Below are positions 7,189 through 15,326 of a stretch of 20,540 nt of DNA, piece after piece. The notes under the pieces were generated by a model. It did no database searches. It was given only the letters and a program-made list of their open reading frames with translations, and was not told the DNA's origin. Position numbers and translations under genes: made by a program. The stretch's first letter is position 1. The number at the start of each line of letters is the position of its first letter. Origin of the DNA: DALYDK01 sp964415715. Lineage in GTDB: Bacteria; Patescibacteriota; Saccharimonadia; Saccharimonadales; CAIOMD01. The stretch is taken from contig CAYQBK010000011.1 of NCBI GenBank assembly GCA_964415715.1, forward strand, positions 1-20,540, read 5' to 3'.

Positions 7189-7872
7189 TCAGTCTGATAC
7201 CGAAATAGTCCATCTATCATATTCGCTATGTTTTTTGTGTACTCCATCAGCATATCTATCACCCAGTACGAGTTTAGGGTCTGTAGTGTTGTTTAAGTAA
7301 TACTGTACAGTATGTATTCCTAGATGTTGAGCCACTAACACCAATGCTTCGTTTAGCAAGTTGTAGTTTGTTTCTTGCTCTAAACCCTGCCTGTCTACAG
7401 TTGGACTATGTATAGGTCCGCCCATGCCTGAAACGTAAACTTTATCACGATCAAAATATGATTTGCGGGCAATGTCTAAGGCGCCTAATATGTGTAATAT
7501 GCCCTTAAAAGGCCCTTTTTTTGTGCGTGCTTTGCGTTCAAAGACACTGGATATTTCAACTGCTACCGCAGACGCAAATATATGTGTTAAATTATCATCA
7601 TTATCATAGCTAGTGCTGTATAAAATGCCAAATGCTCTAATCGCCCCTTCGCCAATTTTTCCATGCATTAAGTCTTTTTTTTCGGGGTCCAAGCTTTGAT
7701 CATTGCCTTGCTCTGGCTTTGTTAAAGAAGTGACTTGATAAATTATATGGTCTGGGTCACCTATAAGTTGATTTAATTTAAGTTTATTTGTTGTATCAAT
7801 AATTGCTTCGTCGAGCTTCAGCTGTTCACGTCGATGAACCCAGCCTAGTAAACTATTTCTTACATTTTTCAT
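7189..7872 (-). CDS. Protein of unknown function
   Basis: I do not recognise this 227-residue, probably cytoplasmic protein. Visible features: a charged N-terminal helix (LGWVHRREQLKLDEAI), a polar linker around 50-70, LMHGKIGEGAIRAFGILYST with an alternating hydrophobic pattern (~69-88), ASAVAVEISSVFE, a basic KARTKKGPFKG patch around 115-125, SGMGGPIHSPTVDR around 148-161, and a C-terminal LGDRYADGVHKKHSEYDRW. The run of strand- and helix-like segments suggests a globular alpha/beta fold. The ATG at 7872 has no strong ribosome-binding site. A possible -10 TACAAT lies on the minus strand at 7897-7902 with a weak -35, which would give a leader of ~17 nt. Monocistronic, lying between two plus-strand genes. 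Confidence 0.65.
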   Translation of the reverse strand: MKNVRNSLLGWVHRREQLKLDEAIIDTTNKLKLNQLIGDPDHIIYQVTSLTKPEQGNDQSLDPEKKDLMHGKIGEGAIRAFGILYSTSYDNDDNLTHIFASAVAVEISSVFERKARTKKGPFKGILHILGALDIARKSYFDRDKVYVSGMGGPIHSPTVDRQGLEQETNYNLLNEALVLVAQHLGIHTVQYYLNNTTDPKLVLGDRYADGVHKKHSEYDRWTISVSD

Positions 7873-7949
7873 GATTAGACTCTAACATATAAATGCATTG
7901 TAAGCAATTATCTTTTATGCGCTAGTTTTTAAAATATCAAATTTTGGGT

Positions 7950-7963
7950 TAAAATAGTCAGGG
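7950..7963 (+). promoter_or_regulatory. Possible -10 box and ribosome-binding site of the PAP2-family gene
   Basis: TAAAAT (7950-7955) lies 12 nt before the ATG at 7968, with AGGG (7960-7963) between them only 4 nt from the start codon. No convincing -35 is present. Confidence 0.4.
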
Positions 7964-7967
7964 TATC

Positions 7968-8927
7968 ATGGAAAAAATAAAGAATATTTTACACAGTAAA
8001 GCATTCATATGGTCATTACGGGTATTGGTGATAGTTGCTGTGGTTGCACTGTTAGTTGTAGAGCGGACTTTTTGGACACCAGATGTGCTGTTTTTTATGC
8101 TACTGGCTGTATTTGTTGTTTTTGGGCAAGCGCGAGCATTTTTTTATAAGTTTGCACCACTTATCATACTGCTACTAGCATACGAAGGCTTTCGAAGCCT
8201 AGTGCCACACCTAAACACCCATGTTCACTATTGGGAAATGATACATTTTGACCAATGGCTTGGTTTTGGTCATACCCCTACCTGGTGGCTACAACGCTGG
8301 CTGTGGCATGGACATGTAACTGTTTTTGAACTGTATTTGTATTTTTTGTACACTATTCATTTTCTTATGCCTATTGCACTAGGTGTGCTGATATGGAAAA
8401 AATTTGGCAATAGTTTGTATTGGCAGTTTATGGTGGCACTACTTGTTTTAAGTTATGGTGCTTTTATTACCTATTTGCTGTTTCCCGCGGCGCCACCATG
8501 GATGGCCAGTGAGCTGGGCTACATAGACCATATTCGGCGTATCTCGAGCGATGTTTGGTGGACTATGGGTATAAAAGATTTTTCGGGTTTTTATGCTAAG
8601 TTGTCACCTAACCCGGTAGCGGCCGTACCATCGTTGCATTCGGCCTATCCTACACTGTTTGCTTTGTTTATAAATAAAATGTATGGTTTTAGAAAAAGTT
8701 GGTTCGTATGGCTGTACCCAGCTAGCATATGGCTAGGGGTAGTTTATCTGGGCGAGCACTTTGTGATAGATGTCTTACTGGGTGTTTTATATGCTGTCTT
8801 GGCATTTTACGGAACAAACGCCTTTTTCAAATGGCAAACTGCCAAAAACTGGCCAATTGGGACCAAGATAACAGGGCTGTGGCATAAATATATTCATAAA
8901 ACCAACAAAAAACATATTTCAGGTTGA
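7968..8927 (+). CDS. PAP2-superfamily membrane phosphatase/phosphotransferase (Aur1-like)
   Basis: A polytopic membrane protein of 319 aa in the group that includes inositol-phosphorylceramide synthase and PAP2-type lipid phosphatases. The catalytic pattern is AAVPSLHSAYP (S222, H224) and GEHFVID (H264, D268), the two His of the PAP2 mechanism plus the charge-relay Asp. At least six hydrophobic segments are visible, among them ~15-31, 39-54, 60-72, 122-143, 152-173 and 252-285. The catalytic motifs face one side of the membrane near the last helices. The protein probably hydrolyses or transfers a phosphorylated lipid head group; the lipid is unknown. It follows a cardiolipin synthase region and precedes the ATP synthase operon, ending 98 nt before atpB. 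It could instead be an undecaprenyl-pyrophosphate phosphatase, but the length and the Trp-rich N-terminal half fit PAP2_3/Aur1-like proteins better. Confidence 0.8.
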   Translation: MEKIKNILHSKAFIWSLRVLVIVAVVALLVVERTFWTPDVLFFMLLAVFVVFGQARAFFYKFAPLIILLLAYEGFRSLVPHLNTHVHYWEMIHFDQWLGFGHTPTWWLQRWLWHGHVTVFELYLYFLYTIHFLMPIALGVLIWKKFGNSLYWQFMVALLVLSYGAFITYLLFPAAPPWMASELGYIDHIRRISSDVWWTMGIKDFSGFYAKLSPNPVAAVPSLHSAYPTLFALFINKMYGFRKSWFVWLYPASIWLGVVYLGEHFVIDVLLGVLYAVLAFYGTNAFFKWQTAKNWPIGTKITGLWHKYIHKTNKKHISG

Positions 8928-9017
8928 ACGACATTTATTTATCTGTTAAACTTTAACTAAAGTCAATATGAAATATTCTTTCAACAGTTTGGATGTTAAT
9001 AAAGTATGCACACAGGA
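8928..9017 (+). promoter_or_regulatory. Upstream region of the ATP synthase operon
   Basis: The 98-nt gap before atpB is the only place in the region where the operon promoter is likely to be, unless transcription reads through from the PAP2 gene. It holds a palindrome GTTAAA-C-TTTAAC (8945-8957) and a ribosome-binding site AGGA (9014-9017) 8 nt before the ATG. Several hexamers weakly resemble -10 boxes (TATTCT, TAATAA, TATGCA), but none has a good -35 partner, so I do not choose one. Confidence 0.3.
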
Positions 9018-9025
9018 TGTAGTGC

Positions 9026-9871
9026 ATGTTTAGTAGTTTTGCTAGTGAGGAAACAGTACCGCTTAGTGCCGAAACTATATTTACCATAGGTTCATTCAAT
9101 GTCACTAATGCCATGCTTATGGGCCTACTAACGGCGTTTATTGTTGTATCAATGTTTTATTTTATGGCGGTTGTTATACGTAAACGACCAAATTCCAAGT
9201 TTGCTTTTACACTAGAGTCTTTAGCAATGTTTGTGCTAGATAATATCAAAAAGAACTTTGGTGGCGACGCAGCCAAGGCGCGAAAGTTTTTACCACTGTT
9301 TTTGGCGTTATTTACATTTATACTTATCAACAATCTGGCTGGTTTGTTACCAGGCATGGGCGGTTCGGTGTATGTTGAATCTAGTGGTATCAAGGCCGCT
9401 CTACTGCGACCGTTTACAACTGATCTAAATGGAACATTGGCATTAGCCTTTATATCAATGATAACAGTCCAGATATTTGCCATTAAAGAACGTGGCTTTT
9501 TTGGCTATATCAAACATTTTTTTACTATCATGCCACCATGGTGGAATCCTATGAACTTTTTTATAGGTATTATAGAGTTATTGGGCGAATTGATTCGATT
9601 ATTGACACTTGCGCTTAGGTTGTTTGGTGTAGTTTATGCTGGTGAGGTTTTATTGCATGTAATAACTAACATAAGTGGAATGTTTTCGCCAATTACGACA
9701 ATACCAATTATTTTCTTAGAAATATTCTTTTCACTTATTCAGGCCTATTTGTTTATTATGTTATCATCGGTTTATCTAGCCATGGCGACATCTCATGATG
9801 AAGATCATGTCAGTAACCATGATGATAAAAATAGTAAAGAGCTTAGTGGTGCAGTTAGTGCCAAGGCATAA
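9026..9871 (+). CDS. atpB: F1Fo ATP synthase subunit a
   Basis: Membrane stator subunit that forms the two proton half-channels against the c-ring. The 281-aa protein has about six hydrophobic segments. The key helix is present: IRLLTLALRLFGVVYAGE, in which R198 matches the essential Arg210 of E. coli (GLRLFGNMYAGE). The Asn of the usual LFGNM is Val here, and acidic residues E184 and E188 lie one helix turn apart upstream. The INNLAGLLPG motif at 101-110 is also typical. The C-terminal ~25 residues are hydrophilic and His/Asp-rich. The start has AGGA 8 nt upstream. It is the first gene of the operon; no atpI precedes it. The next gene, atpE, follows after 26 nt. Confidence 0.95.
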   Translation: MFSSFASEETVPLSAETIFTIGSFNVTNAMLMGLLTAFIVVSMFYFMAVVIRKRPNSKFAFTLESLAMFVLDNIKKNFGGDAAKARKFLPLFLALFTFILINNLAGLLPGMGGSVYVESSGIKAALLRPFTTDLNGTLALAFISMITVQIFAIKERGFFGYIKHFFTIMPPWWNPMNFFIGIIELLGELIRLLTLALRLFGVVYAGEVLLHVITNISGMFSPITTIPIIFLEIFFSLIQAYLFIMLSSVYLAMATSHDEDHVSNHDDKNSKELSGAVSAKA

Positions 9872-9897
9872 TAATATAAGTAAGTAAGGAGAAACAG

Positions 9898-10113
9898 ATG
9901 GAAATAACACCAGAATTAGTAAAAGGTCTAACTATAGCTCTTGGTGCATTCGGCCCAGCGCTTGGATTGGGCATGATTGGATCGGCAGCAGTAAATTCGG
10001 TTGGTCGTAACCCAGAGGCTCAAAGTAAAATATTGACTATGGCTTTAGTTATGGCTGGTTTAGTAGACGCTATAATGGTCTTTGTGCTCCTTATCGTCTT
10101 TACTACTAAATAA
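9898..10113 (+). CDS. atpE: F1Fo ATP synthase subunit c (rotor ring)
   Basis: A 71-aa double-helix hairpin that forms the proton-driven rotor ring. Helix 1 contains the Gly-rich GAFGPALGLGMIGSAA, with the unusual Pro20 inside it. The polar loop is RNPEAQ (37-42), typical for contact with gamma/epsilon. Helix 2 carries the ion-binding carboxylate Asp57 in AGLVDAIMVF, closely like E. coli GLVDAIPMI with Asp61. The Gln in helix 1 and the E-S/T pattern of sodium-binding rings are absent, so proton coupling is inferred. AAGGAG (9886-9891), 6 nt from the ATG, is one of the strongest ribosome-binding sites in the operon, in keeping with the high copy number of this subunit. Confidence 0.96.
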   Translation: MEITPELVKGLTIALGAFGPALGLGMIGSAAVNSVGRNPEAQSKILTMALVMAGLVDAIMVFVLLIVFTTK

Positions 10114-10126
10114 TTAGAGGAAAATA

Positions 10127-10657
10127 GTGTTTAAATATATTGCAAATACAACTAGTGGCGAATCAGCAAGTGGTATAGGCGCACTGGGTTTGAATTGGAA
10201 GTCTTTTTTGTTCCAGCTTATTACTTTTGGGATTATTGTATTTCTGCTCAATAAATTTGTTGTAAAGAGCTTGTACAAGGTTATAGATGCAAGACAGAAA
10301 GAAATAGAAGCCGGTCTAGATAAATCTAAAAAAGCCGGAGATGAATTAGCCAAGGCAGGCGCAAAAGCCGAACAAATAGTCAAAGATGCCCGAGTTCAGG
10401 CTGAAGAACTGATACATGGCGCCCAGAACGATGCAACAAATATTTTAAAAGACGTTGAATCAAAAGCCACCCATAAGGCTGAGAGAATTGTAAGTGAAGC
10501 ACGTAGCCACTTGGCTGTAGATATTGAAAAAGCTCATAAAGAGTTGCTAAAAGAAAATGCTAAACTTATATCTAAGGTTTCAGCTGAAATAATCGGCAAG
10601 AAACTCGATGATACAGCTGATGCTAAATTGATAAAAGACGCTTTGGAGGTCAAATAG
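10127..10657 (+). CDS. atpF: F1Fo ATP synthase subunit b (peripheral stalk)
   Basis: The stator stalk linking subunit a to delta and the F1 head. It has 176 aa: a ~24-residue N-terminal tail, one membrane helix (~26-45, FLFQLITFGIIVFLLNKF), then a long charged helix almost to the C-terminus, rich in Ala, Glu and Lys, consistent with the right-handed b-dimer coiled coil. The DARQKEIEAGLDKSKKA segment just after the membrane helix is family-typical. Translation begins at GTG 10127, with AGAGG (10116-10120) 6 nt upstream. Only one b gene is present, so a homodimer is expected. The stop codon lies in the loop of a hairpin controlling the next gene, atpH. Confidence 0.94.
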   Translation: MFKYIANTTSGESASGIGALGLNWKSFLFQLITFGIIVFLLNKFVVKSLYKVIDARQKEIEAGLDKSKKAGDELAKAGAKAEQIVKDARVQAEELIHGAQNDATNILKDVESKATHKAERIVSEARSHLAVDIEKAHKELLKENAKLISKVSAEIIGKKLDDTADAKLIKDALEVK

Positions 10658-10670
10658 TATGACCTCCAGA
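10642..10670 (+). promoter_or_regulatory. Hairpin hiding the atpH ribosome-binding site
   Basis: GGAGGTCA (10645-10652) and TGACCTCC (10660-10667) are perfect complements around a 7-nt loop AATAGTA. Three further pairs (one G-T) extend the stem to 11 bp (10642/10670). The 5' arm is the Shine-Dalgarno of atpH. The loop holds the atpF stop codon (10655-10657), and the atpH AUG straddles loop and 3' arm. Inference: a ribosome finishing atpF opens the stem, so delta is made only in step with b. Confidence 0.7.
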
Positions 10671-11054
10671 AGCCGGGTCGCGAGCTATTTGGCAACACAG
10701 CTAAAAAATAGCAATCTAACCCAGCGGGCACGAGCTGTTGATCAGGTTGCTGCCTGGCTAAAGTCAAATCGTAAAACCAAAGAGATAGATCATCTGGTCC
10801 AAGACGTAGCTCTAGACCTTATGAACGATAACGGATATGTATATGCCAATATTACAACCGCTCGCCCGTTAGATGCTAAAATGCGAAAAGCCGTAGAGTT
10901 AAATATTTCCAATATGACAAATTCCGATAATGTCGAGGCTGTTTACAATGTTGAACCTAGTATTATTGGTGGTATAAAAATACAACTGCCCAATGGCACT
11001 ATGGATGCAAGTATTGAGCGCAAATTAGCTAAGATTATAGAAAATGTTGGATAA
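10659..11054 (+). CDS. atpH: F1Fo ATP synthase subunit delta, short form
   Basis: Clamps the b stalk to the top of the F1 head. At 131 aa it is clearly shorter than the usual ~175-180. The C-terminal domain is recognisable: ANITTARPLDAKMRKAV, then NVEPSIIGGIKIQLPNGTMDASI (here read as NVEPSIIGG and the GTMDASIERKLAKI tail), matching the family pattern of a tA-x-PL start and a GG...D-x-S-x-x-x-KL end. Only ~62 residues precede it, compared with ~105 forming the six-helix N-terminal domain of the E. coli protein, so that domain is reduced. The frame is intact with no sign of a frameshift. The start ATG 10659 has GGAGGT 8 nt upstream, inside a hairpin. It lies 1 nt after the atpF stop. Confidence 0.9.
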   Translation: MTSRSRVASYLATQLKNSNLTQRARAVDQVAAWLKSNRKTKEIDHLVQDVALDLMNDNGYVYANITTARPLDAKMRKAVELNISNMTNSDNVEAVYNVEPSIIGGIKIQLPNGTMDASIERKLAKIIENVG

Positions 11055-11069
11055 GTAGAAAGGTATAAA

Positions 11070-12614
11070 GTGAGTGATATAAATGTAAAAGATTTGACTA
11101 GCGAGCTTGAAGCTGCCATATCTGGTATTGCTAAAAATGGCGATTTTGAATCGAGTGGTGTGGTTACCCGTGTTGGGGATGGTGTTGTTTGGGTTTATGG
11201 ACTTGCAAACTGTGGCTACAGTGATGTGATTGAGATTGAAGTTGAGGGGTCTGCACCTGCGAGGGCCTTCGCCTTAAACCTTAATGAAGACGAAATTGGT
11301 GCTGTGTTATTAGATAGTGAAATAGGTGTCAAGGCCGGCGCCAAGGTTACACTTACAGGAAAAACTCTAGAGGTCCCTGTGGGTCCGGAGCTAGTTGGTC
11401 GGGTTGTTGACCCATTGGGACGCCCGATAGATGGCCTAGGTCCAATAAAATCTAAACAAACTGGTCTTATTGAGCGAACAGCACCCGGTGTTATGGATAG
11501 AAAAGGCGTTCATGAACCACTAGCAACGGGTATTATATCTATCGATACTATGGTTCCTATTGGTCGTGGCCAGCGTGAACTTATTATTGGTGACCGACAG
11601 ACTGGTAAGACGGCTATTGCGATAGATACAATGATAAACCAGGCTCGCCAAAAAACAGGCGTGATAAACGTATATGTTGCTATCGGTCAAAAGCGAGCCA
11701 AGGTTGCTGCGTTAGTTGATAGACTCAAGACCGAAGGTGTTATGGACCAAACTATCGTTGTAGCTACTAGCCCTGCTGATCCTGCCAGCATGTTATACCT
11801 CGCCCCCTACTCTGGTACGGCGATGGGTGAATATTTTCGAGACAACAAGGGCCATGCACTTATAATATATGATGATTTATCTAAACATGCTGTGGCGTAT
11901 AGGCAAATGTCGCTATTGCTACGCCGTCCACCAGGCCGTGAAGCTTACCCCGGTGACGTGTTTTATTTGCACTCTCGTCTACTTGAAAGATCTGCCAAAC
12001 TATCAGATGAACTTGGTGCTGGTAGCTTAACCGCCCTGCCTATTATAGAAACCCAAGCCGGTGATGTGAGCGCTTATATACCTACCAATGTTATCTCTAT
12101 TACAGATGGTCAAATATTCCTTGAAACCAATCTGTTCTATCAGGGTATTCGACCGGCTATTTCTGTAGGGCTTAGTGTTAGTCGTGTTGGTGGTGCCGCT
12201 CAGACCAAAGCTACCAAAAGCGTTGCGGGCACTCTAAGGTTAGAGCTTGCTCAATTCCGTGAGCTAGCAAGCTTTGCGCAGTTTGCCAGTGATCTTGATG
12301 AAGATACTAAAAAGCGTATTGCTCGTGGGCGGTTATTGACCGAGGTTCTAAAACAAAAACAATACCAACCACTTAGCGTTGCTGAGCAAGTTATTACACT
12401 TATTGGAGCAACTAGCGGGTCATTTGATCATTTAGCTGAATCCAATGTTCAGCCAGCCGCTCGACAACTAGTTGGTACTGTCAAGAAATCACATTCAAAG
12501 CTGTATGATAGTCTTGACAAAGGTATCAAACCAGAAAAAGAAGACTTGAAAATTATCTCAGAACTAGCAGAAACCGTAGCAAAAAGCATTGGTAACGGAG
12601 ATAAAACTAAATAA
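11070..12614 (+). CDS. atpA: F1 ATP synthase subunit alpha
   Basis: Non-catalytic nucleotide-binding subunit of the F1 head. The 514-aa length is standard. Visible: the N-terminal beta-barrel (GVVTRVGDGVVWVYGL near 30-45), Walker A GDRQTGKT (174-181), RPPGREAYPGDVFYLHSRLLERS (285-308, given here by its ends RPPGREAYPG and HSRLLERS), and the SVSRVGGAAQ motif with arginine finger R372 (E. coli R376). The C-terminal helical domain is complete. Translation starts at GTG 11070, with GAAAGG (11058-11063) 6 nt upstream. Its N-terminus (MSDINVKDLTSELEAAI) is the part that binds delta in other bacteria, relevant because delta is short here. 15 nt separate it from atpH and 3 nt from atpG. Confidence 0.98.
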   Translation: MSDINVKDLTSELEAAISGIAKNGDFESSGVVTRVGDGVVWVYGLANCGYSDVIEIEVEGSAPARAFALNLNEDEIGAVLLDSEIGVKAGAKVTLTGKTLEVPVGPELVGRVVDPLGRPIDGLGPIKSKQTGLIERTAPGVMDRKGVHEPLATGIISIDTMVPIGRGQRELIIGDRQTGKTAIAIDTMINQARQKTGVINVYVAIGQKRAKVAALVDRLKTEGVMDQTIVVATSPADPASMLYLAPYSGTAMGEYFRDNKGHALIIYDDLSKHAVAYRQMSLLLRRPPGREAYPGDVFYLHSRLLERSAKLSDELGAGSLTALPIIETQAGDVSAYIPTNVISITDGQIFLETNLFYQGIRPAISVGLSVSRVGGAAQTKATKSVAGTLRLELAQFRELASFAQFASDLDEDTKKRIARGRLLTEVLKQKQYQPLSVAEQVITLIGATSGSFDHLAESNVQPAARQLVGTVKKSHSKLYDSLDKGIKPEKEDLKIISELAETVAKSIGNGDKTK

Positions 12615-12617
12615 ACC

Positions 12618-13493
12618 ATGGCTGCACAACAAGGCATAAAGCACCGCATCAAATCTGTTACAAATACTAAACAGATTACTAAAGCCATGCAGTTGGTTGC
12701 TGCGAGTAAACTGCGTAAAGCACAAGAATCTGCTCTGCAACCACGGGCTTATTTGGAAGCTTCTGGGAAGCTAATAGGCGAACTTGCTTATTCAAAAGAG
12801 GCTCAGGGTTCAGGATTGTTTGTCATGCGCCCACCAAAGAAATCACTGACTATCGTGATTAGTAGTGACCGCGGTTTAGCGGGTGCATACAACAGTAATA
12901 TCATTAAAGCAATGGTAAAACATCTAAAAGAAGGCAGTAGTTTGCATAAAATCATTAGTGTTGGTCGCTATGCATCACTTTTTGTTGCCAAAATAAATGG
13001 CAAAGATGATAAATGGAATATTGATGAGGTTGATGAAATAGCATCCTATCCTATGACCGTAGACAGTGTAGATGTTGAACTTGCCCAGCCGGTACTAGCC
13101 GAAGCTATCCAGTTATTTGAAAATGGCGAAGTTGACGAAGTGTTTGTGACATATACGCGCTTTATATCTACAGTTAAACAAGACACTATTGTTGAGAAAT
13201 TGTTACCACTAGCCAGCACAGTTTCAAAAGTGCCAGATGGTCGGACCTTTGAACCTAGAGCTGAAGTTATTTTAGAGTTAGTTACGAGGCGATATGTAGA
13301 AGCGAAACTTACACAATGTATACTCGAATCACTAGCTAGCGAACATGCCTCGCGTATGTTAGCCATGAAAAATGCTACCGACAACGCTAGTGATTTAATT
13401 GATGATCTGACTTTGGCGTATAACAATGCCCGCCAGGCCGGCATAACCCAAGAACTGGCTGAAATATCCGCTGGTGCAGAAGCAATAAAATAA
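12618..13493 (+). CDS. atpG: F1 ATP synthase subunit gamma
   Basis: The rotating central shaft coupling the c-ring to the catalytic sites. 291 aa, normal length. The N-terminal helix is typical (GIKHRIKSVTNTKQITKAMQ then LVAASKLRKA), the central Rossmann-like part has SSDRGLAGAYNSN, and the C-terminal helix has MKNATDNASDLIDDL followed by NNARQAGITQELAEI. It begins 3 nt after the atpA stop. The nearest Shine-Dalgarno-like ACGGAG is ~17 nt upstream, too far to be ideal, so translational coupling to atpA is likely. Confidence 0.96.
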   Translation: MAAQQGIKHRIKSVTNTKQITKAMQLVAASKLRKAQESALQPRAYLEASGKLIGELAYSKEAQGSGLFVMRPPKKSLTIVISSDRGLAGAYNSNIIKAMVKHLKEGSSLHKIISVGRYASLFVAKINGKDDKWNIDEVDEIASYPMTVDSVDVELAQPVLAEAIQLFENGEVDEVFVTYTRFISTVKQDTIVEKLLPLASTVSKVPDGRTFEPRAEVILELVTRRYVEAKLTQCILESLASEHASRMLAMKNATDNASDLIDDLTLAYNNARQAGITQELAEISAGAEAIK

Positions 13494-13527
13494 TGATATT
13501 GATAAAGATGAATAATCGGAGGAATAA

Positions 13528-14907
13528 ATGAATACAGCAGTGGAACAAAAAGGCAAAATAACCCAGGTGGTAGGTGTAGTTGTTGATGCCGAATTTAAAG
13601 ATGGCGATTTGCCAAATATATATGATGCATTAAGGGTTGATCTACATGGTAATAATTTATTTTTAGAAGTAGCTCAACATCTTAGCGAAAACACTGTTCG
13701 TGCTGTTGCACTAAATAGCACTGATGGATTGAGTAGAGGCCACGACGTTATTGCAACTGGCGCACCTATTACAGTACCTGTTGGTGATGAAACCATGGGC
13801 CGTATGTTTAATGTTGTTGGTGAGCCTATCGATGGCAAACCGGCACCAAAGTCAAGGGTTACTGCTCCAATTCACCGTGAAGCCCCCAGCCTGGCTGAAC
13901 AAAGTGGAAAAGTTGAAATATTGGAAACTGGTATCAAGGTTATTGATCTGATATGTCCAATGACTAAGGGTGGTAAGATTGGTCTATTTGGTGGTGCTGG
14001 TGTTGGTAAAACTGTGCTCATAACCGAACTTATAAACAATATTGCTAAATATCACAGTGGCAACTCAGTGTTTGCTGGCGTCGGTGAACGTACTCGTGAA
14101 GGTAATGATTTGTATCATGAAATGGCTGACAGTGGTGTGCTTGATAAAACAAGCTTAGTTTTTGGCCAAATGAATGAACCACCAGGCGCTCGTTTGCGGG
14201 TTGGTCTTACGGGTTTAACATTAGCCGAAGGTTTTCGTGACCAAGGTAAAGACGTGTTACTGTTTATTGACAATATCTTTCGATTTACCCAGGCTGGTGC
14301 TGAAGTATCTGCCCTACTTGGTCGTTTGCCAAGTGCTGTAGGCTACCAGCCAAACTTGCAACAGGAAATGGGTGCCTTGCAGGAGCGTGTTACTAGTACT
14401 AAAACCGGCTCTATCACATCCGTTCAGGCTGTTTATGTCCCGGCCGATGACCTTACCGACCCTGCCCCAGCTACAACATTTAGTCACCTTGATTCAACAA
14501 TTGTTCTTAGCCGTGCTTTGACCGAACTTGGTTTATACCCAGCGGTTGATCCACTTGATTCGAGTTCAACTATACTTGACCCTGAAGTAGTCGGTGAAGA
14601 TCACTACAACACCGCTCGTGAAGTACAGAGAATATTGCAACGATACAAGGACCTGCAGGATATTATTGCTATTTTGGGTATGGAAGAACTGTCTGATGAA
14701 GACAAGCAGACGGTTGCCCGCGCCCGTCGTATCCAGCGGTTTTTGACTCAACCATTTCATGTTGCCGAAGTATTTACAAATATTCCTGGCGCCTATGTTA
14801 AGCTTGCGGACACCATATCTGGATTTAAACAAATACTTAATGGTGATTTTGACACTATGCCTGAATCGGCCTTTTATCTTAAGGGGAGTATCAAGGACGT
14901 TAAATAA
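13528..14907 (+). CDS. atpD: F1 ATP synthase subunit beta (catalytic)
   Basis: Catalytic subunit of the F1 head. 459 aa, normal length. Walker A GGAGVGKT at 155-162; GERTREGNDLYHEM with catalytic Glu187 and Arg188; LLFIDNIFRFTQAG as Walker B; ALLGRLPSAVGYQPNL; and the C-terminal EELSDED (386-392) in place of the classical DELSEED lever. GGAGG (13518-13522), 5 nt before the ATG, is a strong ribosome-binding site, unlike that of the preceding gamma gene, which fits the need for three copies per complex. Its stop overlaps the atpC start by one base. Confidence 0.98.
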   Translation: MNTAVEQKGKITQVVGVVVDAEFKDGDLPNIYDALRVDLHGNNLFLEVAQHLSENTVRAVALNSTDGLSRGHDVIATGAPITVPVGDETMGRMFNVVGEPIDGKPAPKSRVTAPIHREAPSLAEQSGKVEILETGIKVIDLICPMTKGGKIGLFGGAGVGKTVLITELINNIAKYHSGNSVFAGVGERTREGNDLYHEMADSGVLDKTSLVFGQMNEPPGARLRVGLTGLTLAEGFRDQGKDVLLFIDNIFRFTQAGAEVSALLGRLPSAVGYQPNLQQEMGALQERVTSTKTGSITSVQAVYVPADDLTDPAPATTFSHLDSTIVLSRALTELGLYPAVDPLDSSSTILDPEVVGEDHYNTAREVQRILQRYKDLQDIIAILGMEELSDEDKQTVARARRIQRFLTQPFHVAEVFTNIPGAYVKLADTISGFKQILNGDFDTMPESAFYLKGSIKDVK

Positions 14908-15326
14908 TGGACGTAGAGTTACTAACCCTAACTGGTAAAAAATATGGTGATAAAGCCCGCGAGGTTATCGTTAAAACAACCGAAGGCGATATAGTTATAT
15001 TGCCAACACACGAACCATACATGACTATTATAGCCCCTGGACCGCTGACTATTGTCAGAAACGATGGTAGTGAGGATACATATTCGGTTTACGGTGGTGT
15101 AGTAGACGTAACTAGTGGTTCACAGGTTAAAATATTAGTTGACGAAGCCGAACATATCGATGACCTAATAGAAGAAGAGATCGAACAGGCTCTACAACTA
15201 GCCAAAGAGCTTAAAGAAGATGCCAAAGACAGACAGTCACTTCACCGCGCGCAATCGCTTATTGACCGACACCAGGTACGTCTAAACGTATCCCGTATCC
15301 GTCGCCGCCCTAAAACCCTCCGCTAA
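14907..15326 (+). CDS. atpC: F1 ATP synthase subunit epsilon
   Basis: Links gamma to the c-ring and can inhibit ATP hydrolysis. 139 aa: an N-terminal beta-sandwich (LPTHEPYMTIIAPGPLTIV around 32-50, VYGGVVDV around 61-68) and a C-terminal helical hairpin (~85-125), followed by a very basic tail RIRRRPKTLR. Because the helical hairpin is full length, the inhibitory function may be kept. ATG 14907 overlaps the atpD stop as TAATG, so it is translationally coupled. It is the last operon gene; no terminator is evident in the next 112 nt. Confidence 0.94.
   Translation: MDVELLTLTGKKYGDKAREVIVKTTEGDIVILPTHEPYMTIIAPGPLTIVRNDGSEDTYSVYGGVVDVTSGSQVKILVDEAEHIDDLIEEEIEQALQLAKELKEDAKDRQSLHRAQSLIDRHQVRLNVSRIRRRPKTLR

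Noticed and set aside
7182..7198. ATCAG-T-CTGAT inverted repeat between the convergent genes at 7181/7189
   Set aside because: Five pairs with a 1-nt loop cannot form a stable hairpin, and no T tract follows.
13046..13444. 132-codon open frame on the minus strand inside atpG
   Set aside because: It lies wholly antisense to a clear gamma-subunit gene, has low-complexity Ser/Ala/Thr composition and no ribosome-binding site; it is a shadow frame.
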